Source of the DNA: Prolixibacteraceae bacterium
GTDB taxonomy: Bacteria; Bacteroidota; Bacteroidia; Bacteroidales; Prolixibacteraceae
Assembly: GCA_003457135.1 (NCBI GenBank)
Contig: DMSQ01000076.1
Span: forward strand, 1 to 12,012
Reading direction: 5' to 3'
DNA length: 12,012 bases
The notes under the pieces were generated by a model. The model saw nothing but the letters and a program-made list of their open reading frames with translations, did not search any database and was not told the DNA's origin. The translations under genes and the position numbers were made by a program. The stretch's first letter is position 1. Every line of letters starts with the position of its first letter. Below are positions 1-6,604 of this stretch, piece after piece.

Positions 1-431
1 GCCCAGCAAATAAATAACGAAGAGGTTACGTGACGTTTCGACCAGTCGAAAATCTCGGTCAACTCCTTCCAATAGGTAACATCTTCAAAGGGAAGCATTT
101 CTACAGGCGCTCCGGTAAAAATCATTCCATCATAATTTCGGGACTTCAACTGGTCAAAGGTTTTGTAAAATGCCTTCATGTGAATGTCAGGTGTATTTTT
201 TGATTCATGACCTTTCATTCTCAAAAAATCAATTTCAATCTGAAGAGGTGTGTTCGACAACAAACGGATCAGATCGGTTTCGGTCGTTATTTTAACGGGC
301 ATCAGATTGACAATAATGATCTTTAACGGACGGATATCCTGGTGCGAAGCACGCGATTCGTCCATGATAAAAATGTTTTCTTTTTGCAGCAACCCGATGG
401 CTGGTAATTGGTCAGGAACATTAATTGGCAT
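1..431 (-). CDS. metA: Homoserine O-acetyltransferase MetA, N-terminal 143 codons (gene continues past the left edge)
   Basis: The minus-strand frame opens with MPINVPDQLPAIGLLQKENI and runs off the window without a stop. It is the N-terminal part of the MetA (HTS) family, which acylates the hydroxyl of homoserine in cytoplasmic methionine synthesis. Visible family blocks are IVNLMPVK, TETDLIRLL, the TGAPVE loop and the SLFICW nucleophile motif. The Cys falls exactly at residue 142, the catalytic position in E. coli MetA, so no indel has occurred up to there. Residue 111 is Glu (TGAPVE); in characterised members Glu111 goes with acetyl-CoA use and Gly111 (TGAPLG) with succinyl-CoA. I infer an acetyltransferase, matching the O-acetylhomoserine-using gene 72 bp upstream in the same operon. 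There is no clear ribosome binding site before ATG at 431. The C-terminal half with the remaining triad residues is outside the window. Confidence 0.95.
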   Translation of the reverse strand, partial: MPINVPDQLPAIGLLQKENIFIMDESRASHQDIRPLKIIIVNLMPVKITTETDLIRLLSNTPLQIEIDFLRMKGHESKNTPDIHMKAFYKTFDQLKSRNYDGMIFTGAPVEMLPFEDVTYWKELTEIFDWSKRHVTSSLFICW

Positions 432-454
432 GATATTCAGTAGTTAAATTATAA

Positions 455-488
455 TCCGGGATTTCAGTCAAATAACCGAAATCCCGGA
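455..488. other. Perfect 11-bp inverted repeat between metY and metA
   Basis: The arms tccgggatttc (455-465) and gaaatcccgga (478-488) are exact reverse complements around a 12-nt loop. The hairpin lies in the 72-bp gap between the metY stop and the metA start, so it would form in the shared minus-strand mRNA. No U-run follows in that direction, only A/T-rich sequence. It could be a weak or partial terminator, an mRNA processing or stability element, or structure that tunes metA expression. The structure is certain; its role is not known. Confidence 0.6.
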
Positions 489-503
489 ATGATGGCTGTG
501 AAA

Positions 504-1808
504 TTAAACAATTTGACTCAGGGCCTGATCAAAATCGGCAATAATGTCATCAATATGCTCAAGTCCGACTGAAACACGCAGGGAAGTTGGATAAACCCCG
601 GCTGCAAGCTGTGCTTCATCCGACAATTGCTGATGCGTTGTGGCAGATGGTTGTATGATCAGTGTTTTGGCATCGCCGACATTCGCCAGGTGGCTCACCA
701 GTTTCAGGCTGTCAACCACTTTGATGGCAGCGTCTTTGTCGCCTTTCACATTGAACGAAAGAACGCCGCCGGCTCCTTTTGGCAGGTATTTTTGTGCCAG
801 TTTGTACGAAGGATTGTTTTCCAGTCCCGGATAATTTACACTTTCAACTTTCGGGTGTTTTTCGAGCCATTTAGCCAGTGCAAGGGTATTCTGAATGTGG
901 CGATCCATGCGTAAAGAAAGCGTTTCGAGACCTTGCAGCAATAAGAATGAATTAAACGGACTTTGTGACGGGCCAATATCGCGTAAGCCTTCAACCCGGG
1001 CTTTTATGATGAATGCGATATTTCCAAATGGCCCATCGAAATTAAAAATATCCCAGTATTTCAATCCATGGTAACCTTCTGATGGTTCAGTAAAACCAGG
1101 AAATTTTCCATTTCCCCAGTTGAAGTTTCCTGCATCAACAATCACTCCGCCAATACTTGTGCCATGGCCGCCAATCCATTTGGTGGCCGATTCAACTATG
1201 ATATTGGCGCCATGATCAATCGGACGAATCAGGTAGCCGGCGGCGCCAAATGTGTTATCAACAATGAATGGAATGTCGTATTTTTTGGCTAACGCACTAA
1301 ATGCATCAAAATCGGGAATGACGTAGCCCGGATTACCAATAGTTTCAAGATAAATGGCTTTGGTGTTTTCATCAATCAGCTTTTCAAATGCATCAATGGT
1401 CAGATCTTCTGCCAGGCGTGCTTCAATCCCAATTTTCTTAAAGGTCACCGTAAACTGATTGTACGAACCACCATACAAGTAGGGTGAACTCACAAAATTA
1501 TCGCCAATACCCATGATGTTGGTAAATGTCAAATACTGGGCCGAATGGCCTGAAGCAACACCCAGTGCAGCAACTCCTCCTTCAAGCGCTGCCATACGTT
1601 GCTCAAACACATCGGTCGTTGGATTCATGATCCGGGTATAAATGTTCCCGAATTCTTTCAGTGCAAATAAATTTGCTGCGTGTTCTGCATTATTAAACAC
1701 ATACGACGAGGTTTGGTAGATGGGTGTTGCCCGCGAATTTGTTGTCGGATCAACCTGTTGTCCTGCATGTAATTGCAGCGTTTCGAAATGTAATTTTTTT
1801 TCAGACAT
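504..1808 (-). CDS. metY: O-acetylhomoserine sulfhydrylase (PLP-dependent Cys/Met metabolism enzyme)
   Basis: A complete 434-aa enzyme that makes homocysteine from O-acetylhomoserine and sulfide using pyridoxal phosphate. The N-terminus FETLQLHAGQ is typical of MetY. Numbered from M1 at 1808, YTRIMNPTTD (about 57-66) supplies the phosphate-binding Tyr and Arg from the neighbouring subunit, IVDNTFG holds Asp184 that contacts the PLP ring nitrogen, and SATKWIGGHG holds the Schiff-base Lys210. The long insert around GNFNWGNGKFPGFTEPSEGYHG and the 430-aa length fit MetY better than MetB/MetC (about 380-400 aa). Start choice: ATG at 1808 gives MSEKKLHFETL, as in most relatives; another ATG two codons upstream (1814) is possible. 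Neither has a clear Shine-Dalgarno sequence. The gene lies 28 bp after the aspartokinase-like gene and 72 bp before metA, on the same strand. Confidence 0.95.
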   Translation of the reverse strand: MSEKKLHFETLQLHAGQQVDPTTNSRATPIYQTSSYVFNNAEHAANLFALKEFGNIYTRIMNPTTDVFEQRMAALEGGVAALGVASGHSAQYLTFTNIMGIGDNFVSSPYLYGGSYNQFTVTFKKIGIEARLAEDLTIDAFEKLIDENTKAIYLETIGNPGYVIPDFDAFSALAKKYDIPFIVDNTFGAAGYLIRPIDHGANIIVESATKWIGGHGTSIGGVIVDAGNFNWGNGKFPGFTEPSEGYHGLKYWDIFNFDGPFGNIAFIIKARVEGLRDIGPSQSPFNSFLLLQGLETLSLRMDRHIQNTLALAKWLEKHPKVESVNYPGLENNPSYKLAQKYLPKGAGGVLSFNVKGDKDAAIKVVDSLKLVSHLANVGDAKTLIIQPSATTHQQLSDEAQLAAGVYPTSLRVSVGLEHIDDIIADFDQALSQIV

Positions 1809-1836
1809 GATCATTTATTTTTAGAGGTTAAAAAAT

Positions 1837-3180
1837 CTATTTAAAAAATATTCGATGTATTTCGGTAATTGCTTTCCGGGTATCTTTCTGGTCAATAATT
1901 AGGTAGCTTACCAAATCGGAAGCGCCGGAGCCACTCAGTAAAACATTGATTTTGTGCTCGGCAACCGCAGTAAACAGTTTTGCCGAAATGCCATGATGTT
2001 GCTGCATTCCGTGACCGACAACCGCAATGAGCGATACCTGATCTTCGATGACAATTTCACTGACCGAACTGAGTGGCAATTGCCGGCAGATTTCGCGGGC
2101 TTTCTCAATTTCATTTTTATTCAATATGATATTGATGCTAACCTGTGACGTGATAACCGAGCGGATATTGATAGCAGCGTGATGGAAAGCTGTTGTTACT
2201 TTAGCCAGAATCCCTGGTTTGAAACCCACTCCCGGGCCATTCAGTTTTAAAATTGCGATTTCTTCGGTATGAACCACACTTTTAACCACGTTTGGCGAGA
2301 CAAACGTTTCGGAATTGATGATCGTAGTCAGCTCTTTTCCCTTATTTCTAAGGCGATAGACTTGAATAGGGATGTGCTGGCTGATTAATGGCTCGACGAT
2401 TCGGGGATGAATGGAAAGCTCGCTGAAATACGATAATTCAGATGCTTCGGCATAAGTCAGCCGGGGAATAAGCTCCGATCCGGCAATAAACTCTGAATCG
2501 GAGGTGCGGAATTCCTTGTCCAGTTCCCAAAGTTCAAGAGATTCCGCTCCGGTAAGCCGGGTAATTGCTGCTGCAGAATAATCAGCCGGACGTTTTCCCA
2601 GTCTGGCTATCTTTCCTGATGAAGTGATACCATACGATCCGGGTATCAGATTAATACCTTCAGGAACCAGATCTTTCAGATGACAGGATTCTTCAAGTAG
2701 AAAAGTTGCATTGCCGTATTCTTTGGTCACATAAAGTCCAATATTTTCAGGAAAAATCAGGTTTGAAACTATTTGGTTTTTATTCAGAAATAAATACAGG
2801 ATGCTTGCCGTAATACGTTCGGCAAAGCTGATTACCTGATCTTTAAGAGCCAATGAAAAGTCGCCGGTAAACTCTATCCCTTTCAGTAAATTATGCAGGT
2901 TATTCCTCTCAGATTTCAGTATTTCACCGGGTTCTGAAAGTTGAAATACCATTAATTTCTGAGTTATAACATCGTTTACCTTGCTAATAATCATATCTGA
3001 AGTGGAAGCATGGCTAATCAGCAGATCAATGCCTTGCTCAATGGTTTGTTGTAACTCCGGAATAGCGGAAACCACTATGGTCGTGTTATTTCCTGATTCG
3101 GCCAAAAGGTTGGCAAAAGCTTCGAGAACAGGAAATTTGGACAAACTGTTCCCGCCAAACCGTACGACACAATTTGACAT
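1837..3180 (-). CDS. Aspartokinase-like protein with two C-terminal ACT domains and altered kinase motifs
   Basis: A 447-aa protein with the amino-acid-kinase fold of aspartokinase (about 1-285) followed by two ACT domains (about 306-375 and 383-447). Length and layout match monofunctional aspartokinases; there is no homoserine dehydrogenase part. Aspartokinase landmarks are present: the AERIT helix with Glu121, SYGITSSGKIARLG, ADYSAAAI with Asp200, IPRLTYAEASELSYF and SIHPR at 256-260. Key positions differ from the consensus. The catalytic Lys of KFGGTS is Arg7 (VVRFGGNS), GRGGSD is GKRPAD (195-200), and the DVDGVxTADPR loop is reduced to LDKEFRTSDSEF. It may be a weak enzyme, or a non-catalytic protein kept for its ACT amino-acid-binding part. 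It is the first structural gene of the met operon, behind a Met-codon leader. ATG at 3180 gives the usual short N-terminus before the first beta strand. Confidence 0.85.
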   Translation of the reverse strand: MSNCVVRFGGNSLSKFPVLEAFANLLAESGNNTTIVVSAIPELQQTIEQGIDLLISHASTSDMIISKVNDVITQKLMVFQLSEPGEILKSERNNLHNLLKGIEFTGDFSLALKDQVISFAERITASILYLFLNKNQIVSNLIFPENIGLYVTKEYGNATFLLEESCHLKDLVPEGINLIPGSYGITSSGKIARLGKRPADYSAAAITRLTGAESLELWELDKEFRTSDSEFIAGSELIPRLTYAEASELSYFSELSIHPRIVEPLISQHIPIQVYRLRNKGKELTTIINSETFVSPNVVKSVVHTEEIAILKLNGPGVGFKPGILAKVTTAFHHAAINIRSVITSQVSINIILNKNEIEKAREICRQLPLSSVSEIVIEDQVSLIAVVGHGMQQHHGISAKLFTAVAEHKINVLLSGSGASDLVSYLIIDQKDTRKAITEIHRIFFK

Positions 3181-3212
3181 GATGAAAGATTAAAATGAGA
3201 AATGGGATAATG

Positions 3213-3269
3213 AAAAAATTGTGGGTTCAGCCTTCAAAACAACATGAATAATCACACCGCCTGAAGGCT
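3213..3269 (-). terminator. Attenuator-like hairpin plus U-run between the leader peptide and the aspartokinase-like gene
   Basis: On the minus strand AGCCTTCA (3269-3262) pairs exactly with TGAAGGCT (3236-3229) around a 25-nt loop, with two possible G-U pairs inside the stem. A run of six T follows at 3218-3213. The run begins 10 nt after the stem rather than directly behind it, so this is not a textbook intrinsic terminator. The 5' arm begins inside the leader stop codon TAG, so a ribosome held at the Met codons just upstream would cover that arm and prevent pairing. No strong competing antiterminator stem was found by eye. Confidence 0.5.
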
Positions 3270-3354
3270 AGCGCATTATCATAGACATCATAAAATCATT
3301 GCACCCCATTGGAAGGGAAGCCGGAAGAGCGATATTTTTTGCTGAATGATTCAT
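3268..3354 (-). CDS. Candidate methionine leader peptide (28 aa)
   Basis: A short frame with ATG at 3354 and TAG at 3270-3268. The predicted peptide begins MNHSAKNIALP and ends NDFMMSMIMR. Six of its 28 residues are Met; four (22, 23, 25, 27) are among the last seven. It starts about 20 nt after the probable transcription start and ends on the first bases of the hairpin at 3229-3269, the layout of an amino-acid-biosynthesis attenuator leader. The genes downstream make methionine precursors, so the enriched codon matches the pathway product. There is no obvious Shine-Dalgarno sequence, but that is normal in this phylum. A chance short frame cannot be excluded from one sequence. Confidence 0.7.
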   Translation of the reverse strand: MNHSAKNIALPASLPMGCNDFMMSMIMR

Positions 3355-3380
3355 TTTTGATATCCTGATGAAATAGAGTG

Positions 3381-3412
3381 CAAACATAGATAGTTTTTCA
3401 AGATAGACAAAA
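3381..3412 (-). promoter_or_regulatory. Bacteroidota-type promoter of the met operon
   Basis: On the minus strand a TTTTG box (3412-3408) is followed after exactly 19 nt by TATGTTTG (3388-3381). This matches the Bacteroidota primary sigma consensus of TTTG, about 19 nt, then TAnnTTTG. Transcription would start near 3375, about 20 nt before the leader ATG and 195 nt before the aspartokinase-like gene. It is the best promoter match in the window. Confidence 0.75.
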
Positions 3413-3420
3413 CTATCTTG
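3399..3420. promoter_or_regulatory. 22-bp palindrome enclosing the -33 box (candidate operator)
   Basis: Arms CAAGATAG (3399-3406) and CTATCTTG (3413-3420) are exact reverse complements separated by 6 bp, and those 6 bp hold the promoter's TTTTG -33 box. A third half-site, AGATAG, lies at 3388-3393, between the palindrome and the -7 box. A dimeric regulator bound here would cover the promoter. The palindrome could instead be a terminator for the upstream hydrolase gene, but no U-run follows it in that direction. Confidence 0.5.
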
Positions 3421-3437
3421 TATTTGTTTAGATAAAA

Positions 3438-4142
3438 TCAGGTTAAATAATTGTTAAGGGCAAGCTTGTCATCCCCAAAAATGGTTTTGAAATTGTTGAA
3501 AATCATTTTGATGAGCGTGTTCTCTTCAATTTTAAGTATTTGACTTGCAAGTAAATAAACATCCTCGATGGAAATTTCCCGGTCATCGGTTTCAAGAAAT
3601 ATCCGATCGTTCGGGATGGTCTGTAGAACCGTGTGTTTTGATTCACTGCTCAAAAACTTTTCGCCTGCCGACAAATAAAATCCATGTCTGACCAGATTTT
3701 TGGTTGTATCCATATTGCCATTGTACCCATGAATAAGCCAGGGAATACTGGATTTTGTTTCCTTTTTAAGTTGTATCAGATCGGAAAAAGCCCGCACACA
3801 ATGAATAATCAATGGCTTGTTATATTTTTCGGCAATTTCAATATGTTTTTTGAAATGCGATAACTGAAGTGAAAATTCAGTTGCTATTGACCGGTCAAGG
3901 CCACATTCTCCTATAGCCAGCATGTTTTTCTGTTTTGCTGCAAGTTCAATAGCCTGAAAACATGTTTCCGGATTTACTTTACCGATGTGCCAGGGGTGAA
4001 GCCCGGTTGAAAAATACTGTTTATTTTCATTCATCGGTAAATCCTGCGCAAACACATTCAATACCTGAATTTGCTCACCAATCACAATTTGGTGTGTATG
4101 TAAATTTATCTTCGGCAGATGTGACTGAACAGGATTTTTCAT
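3438..4142 (-). CDS. TatD-family metal-dependent hydrolase
   Basis: A 234-aa TIM-barrel hydrolase of the amidohydrolase superfamily, TatD branch, probably a cytoplasmic metal-dependent nuclease or phosphoesterase. The metal-ligand series is visible in order: NLHTH (His15, His17), GLHPWH (48-52), AIGECGLD (Glu79), IIHCVRAF (His114), IHGYNGN (His138) and FLETDD (Asp186). The first motif has Asn where most TatD proteins have Asp (DxHxH), and the protein is a little shorter than the usual 255-265 aa, as in Bacteroidota relatives. Start choice: a longer frame begins at 4208, but a TAnnTTTG box at 4213-4206 would put transcription start below that codon, and relatives begin about 10 residues before the HxH motif, so ATG at 4142 is preferred. 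The gene is divergent from the secreted protease. Its substrate cannot be read from the sequence. Confidence 0.88.
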   Translation of the reverse strand: MKNPVQSHLPKINLHTHQIVIGEQIQVLNVFAQDLPMNENKQYFSTGLHPWHIGKVNPETCFQAIELAAKQKNMLAIGECGLDRSIATEFSLQLSHFKKHIEIAEKYNKPLIIHCVRAFSDLIQLKKETKSSIPWLIHGYNGNMDTTKNLVRHGFYLSAGEKFLSSESKHTVLQTIPNDRIFLETDDREISIEDVYLLASQILKIEENTLIKMIFNNFKTIFGDDKLALNNYLT

Positions 4143-4205
4143 GCATTTTAATATATTTTTATGTCCTTGGTTAAAATTTAGGACTGATTCTTGCATTAAG
4201 TCAAA

Positions 4206-4213
4206 CAAATTTA
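4206..4213 (-). promoter_or_regulatory. Candidate -7 box for the TatD-family gene
   Basis: Minus-strand TAAATTTG matches TAnnTTTG. At the expected -33 distance there is only a T-rich stretch without TTTG. If used, transcription would start near 4200, leaving a leader of about 58 nt before ATG at 4142. Confidence 0.4.
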
Positions 4214-4255
4214 ACTGCTTTAACCGGAAAAAATAGTGATAATAATATTTTATCC

Positions 4256-4263
4256 TATTTTTG
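4256..4263 (+). promoter_or_regulatory. Candidate -7 box for the secreted protease gene
   Basis: TATTTTTG matches TAnnTTTG, 20 bp before the ATG at 4284. No good TTTG box is seen 19 bp upstream. It supports the start at 4284, because an upstream in-frame ATG at 4236 would not be on this transcript. A GGAG at 4273-4276, 7 bp before the ATG, is a plausible ribosome binding site. Confidence 0.35.
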
Positions 4264-4283
4264 AATTCAATTGGAGACTGATT

Positions 4284-6473
4284 ATGGAATTAAGGAAGAT
4301 CGTTGCTATACCGTTAATCCTATCTGTTCTTTTACCTTTTGTGGTAAACGGGCAGATCGCTGAGTACGGAATTCCTATTCAAATTGTGAAACAAAAATCA
4401 GCTTTGCCCAATATTGACCTGGTTTTGATGCCTGCCGTTGATAACCTGAAAATGCGTTCGATGTATCGCAAGCCAAATCAGGATATGCTGAAACCCTTGC
4501 ACTTTGCACATCCATTTGATGTATCTCTAACTCCGCAAAATTCAGGAAAATGGTATGCTACTTCGAAAGTGAATGTCTGGCAATTGCGTATTCGTTCAAC
4601 CAATGCCTTTTCGCTGAACCTGATATTTGATCAGTTTAAATTGCCCGAAAACGCACATTTGTACCTTATTGGCGCTAAAACCGGGGTAGTGAAAGGCGCT
4701 TATACTTCGGCCAATAATTCAGAAAACCATATTTTAGCCATTGAACCTGTTGAAGGAGATGAGCTGATGGTGCAATATGAAGAACCCGTAAATGTGTCCT
4801 TTCCGGGTGAACTTCGAATTGCTAAGGTCGCTCACGATTTTGTCGGAATTGTCGGTTATGATCCAAGGATTCCTCTCGGACTATCAGGGGCGTGCAATGT
4901 AAATGTGAACTGTGATTTGGTTAACGGCACCGAAAATATCAGGGATGCTGTTTGCCGGATAATCATCGAAGGAAGTGAAATCTGTTCCGGAACGTTGATG
5001 AACAATACTGCAATGGATGGAACTCCTTATGTTTTAACGGCGAACCATTGCATCCCTACCGATAAAAAAGCTCTTTCCTCCGTATTCCTTTTCAATTTCG
5101 AATCACCTTATTGTTCTTCCATAATCGGAGATATTTCCAGATCCCTATCGGGCAGCGCTTTAAAAGCTTCATTTGACAGCCTTGATTTTGCATTGGTCCG
5201 GTTAAATACCATACCTCCTTATAACTACCGGCCATACCTGGCTGGCTGGAACCGTAAGAATGTAGCGCCAACTTCGTCCATGTGCATTCACCATCCGCTG
5301 GGTGATATCAAAAAGGTAGCTATTGACCGGAATCCCGCTGTTTCTGCCAAATTCAATTCCAGCTATCATCCATTGGGATTCTGGAATATTCAAAGGTGGG
5401 AGAATGGCGTAACAGAACAAGGATCATCAGGCGGACCCTTATTCGATCAAAACAGGCAGTTGGTCGGAACTTTAACTGGTGGCGCAGCAACCTGTACCTT
5501 ACCAACCAACGATTATTTCGAGAAATTTGCTTTATCGTGGGATTACCGGAAAGAGACAAATAAACAGTTAAAAGTTTGGCTCGATCCGTTAAATTCGAAT
5601 GTTGAAAAGTTGCAAGGCATGTCGCTCAATTCAGGCAAATTGTTCTGTATGCCGGTAACCAACTTTAAGGATAACGATAAGCATGCTGCCATACAGATTT
5701 CGAATGGAATGACGAAAAAAGGTTACTGGAGCGGATCGAACCTGGCTGGATATACCGATTTTGCCGAACAATTCAAATTCTCGAAAAACTGTGAAATACA
5801 AGGAATAACGCTTGGTGTAGCAAAAATAAAAACCAATGCAGCTTTTGCAAATTCATACATTGACGTGCAGGTTTACGGTGGTACCGATAAGCCCGAAACG
5901 TTATTGTACTCCGAGAAATTTGATGCAAAGAAATTTTGGGCCGATGGAATGAATTACCTTCCATTTAAAACTTCAGTAAAGACGACGGGCGCTTTTTTTA
6001 TTTCATACAACATTGCACAAATGAATATTGGTGATACCCTGGCAGTTTATATGGCCAATCGTACTTCCGATATGACCAATAGTTTTTTCCTGAAGAATCT
6101 ATCGGGTTGGTCAAAATACAATTCGACCAATGACCTTGGCAACGGATCAGCTTTGTTAATGGAAATTGTGGCGTGTAATGTTGATGATCCGAATGGTATT
6201 AATGAATTTAAAACTGATTTGGCCGGTGCGCGCTTTTTTCCAAATCCACTTTCAGGAAGCTCATTGCTGAATATTCAAACCGAAAAACAGATTGACTGCC
6301 CTGAGGAAATAGCAGTTTTTGATCTTATGGGAAAACAGGTTGAAGTTCAGGTTACGCAAACAGGACAGAATAATCTGACCCTGAATTTTTCCGGGAAAAG
6401 GCCTGGAATTTATATGGTCCACCTGGAATCCGGAGGTCGGTCTGTCGTTGGGAAAATCGCCTATATTCCTTAA
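4284..6473 (+). CDS. Secreted lysyl-endopeptidase-like serine protease with T9SS C-terminal sorting domain
   Basis: A 729-aa predicted pre-pro-protease. Residues 1-23 form a signal peptide (ELRK, then a hydrophobic stretch to VVNG), probably cut before Gln24. Residues 24 to about 198 look like a propeptide. The chymotrypsin-fold domain starts at GLSGACN (199-205), matching the mature N-terminus of Achromobacter lysyl endopeptidase (API). The triad is His255 (TANHC), Asp301 (SLDFALVRL) and Ser382 (GSSGGP). From a by-eye alignment, the six API disulfide cysteines are all present (204, 210, 234, 256, 277, 404). Asp410 aligns with API Asp225, which sets Lys specificity, but API His210 is Thr398. 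Residues about 450-630 form a beta-rich accessory region. The C-terminus (FFPNPLSGSSLLNIQ, then GIYMVHLESGG) is a type A T9SS signal, so the protein is probably secreted through the outer membrane to the cell surface or medium. Lysine specificity is inferred. Confidence 0.9.
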   Translation: MELRKIVAIPLILSVLLPFVVNGQIAEYGIPIQIVKQKSALPNIDLVLMPAVDNLKMRSMYRKPNQDMLKPLHFAHPFDVSLTPQNSGKWYATSKVNVWQLRIRSTNAFSLNLIFDQFKLPENAHLYLIGAKTGVVKGAYTSANNSENHILAIEPVEGDELMVQYEEPVNVSFPGELRIAKVAHDFVGIVGYDPRIPLGLSGACNVNVNCDLVNGTENIRDAVCRIIIEGSEICSGTLMNNTAMDGTPYVLTANHCIPTDKKALSSVFLFNFESPYCSSIIGDISRSLSGSALKASFDSLDFALVRLNTIPPYNYRPYLAGWNRKNVAPTSSMCIHHPLGDIKKVAIDRNPAVSAKFNSSYHPLGFWNIQRWENGVTEQGSSGGPLFDQNRQLVGTLTGGAATCTLPTNDYFEKFALSWDYRKETNKQLKVWLDPLNSNVEKLQGMSLNSGKLFCMPVTNFKDNDKHAAIQISNGMTKKGYWSGSNLAGYTDFAEQFKFSKNCEIQGITLGVAKIKTNAAFANSYIDVQVYGGTDKPETLLYSEKFDAKKFWADGMNYLPFKTSVKTTGAFFISYNIAQMNIGDTLAVYMANRTSDMTNSFFLKNLSGWSKYNSTNDLGNGSALLMEIVACNVDDPNGINEFKTDLAGARFFPNPLSGSSLLNIQTEKQIDCPEEIAVFDLMGKQVEVQVTQTGQNNLTLNFSGKRPGIYMVHLESGGRSVVGKIAYIP

Positions 6474-6542
6474 TTGAAGGATTGAAGGACTGAAGGATTG
6501 AAGGACTGAAGGACTGAAGGATTGAAGGACTGAAGGATTGAA
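6473..6542. repeat. 8-bp tandem repeat, consensus A(T/C)TGAAGG, eight full units plus a partial ninth
   Basis: Eight perfect-length octamers run from 6473 to 6536, followed by attgaa (6537-6542). Units differ only at the second base, T or C, in the order T,T,C,T,C,C,T,C,T. The first unit starts on the last base of the protease stop codon. The array fills the gap between the protease and the convergent nitroreductase. A minisatellite like this is prone to slippage and may vary in copy number between strains; no coding role is seen. Confidence 0.95.
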
Positions 6543-6604
6543 AAAATGAATTTATTTTGACGCTCCAAAGAAACCTGCCATACGGATTGCTTCGGGAGTG
6601 TAAT

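Noticed and set aside
250..447. 65-codon plus-strand frame opposite metA
   Set aside because: It is antisense to the clearly conserved MetA reading frame and has no recognisable protein features.
2981..3193. 70-codon plus-strand frame opposite the start of the aspartokinase-like gene
   Set aside because: It is a shadow of the real gene, antisense to its conserved N-terminal motifs, with no protein features of its own.
3181..3437. SAM riboswitch in the leader of the met operon
   Set aside because: I looked for the multi-helix core of SAM-I and the compact pseudoknot of SAM-II and saw neither; the leader is better explained by a Met-rich peptide frame and one hairpin.
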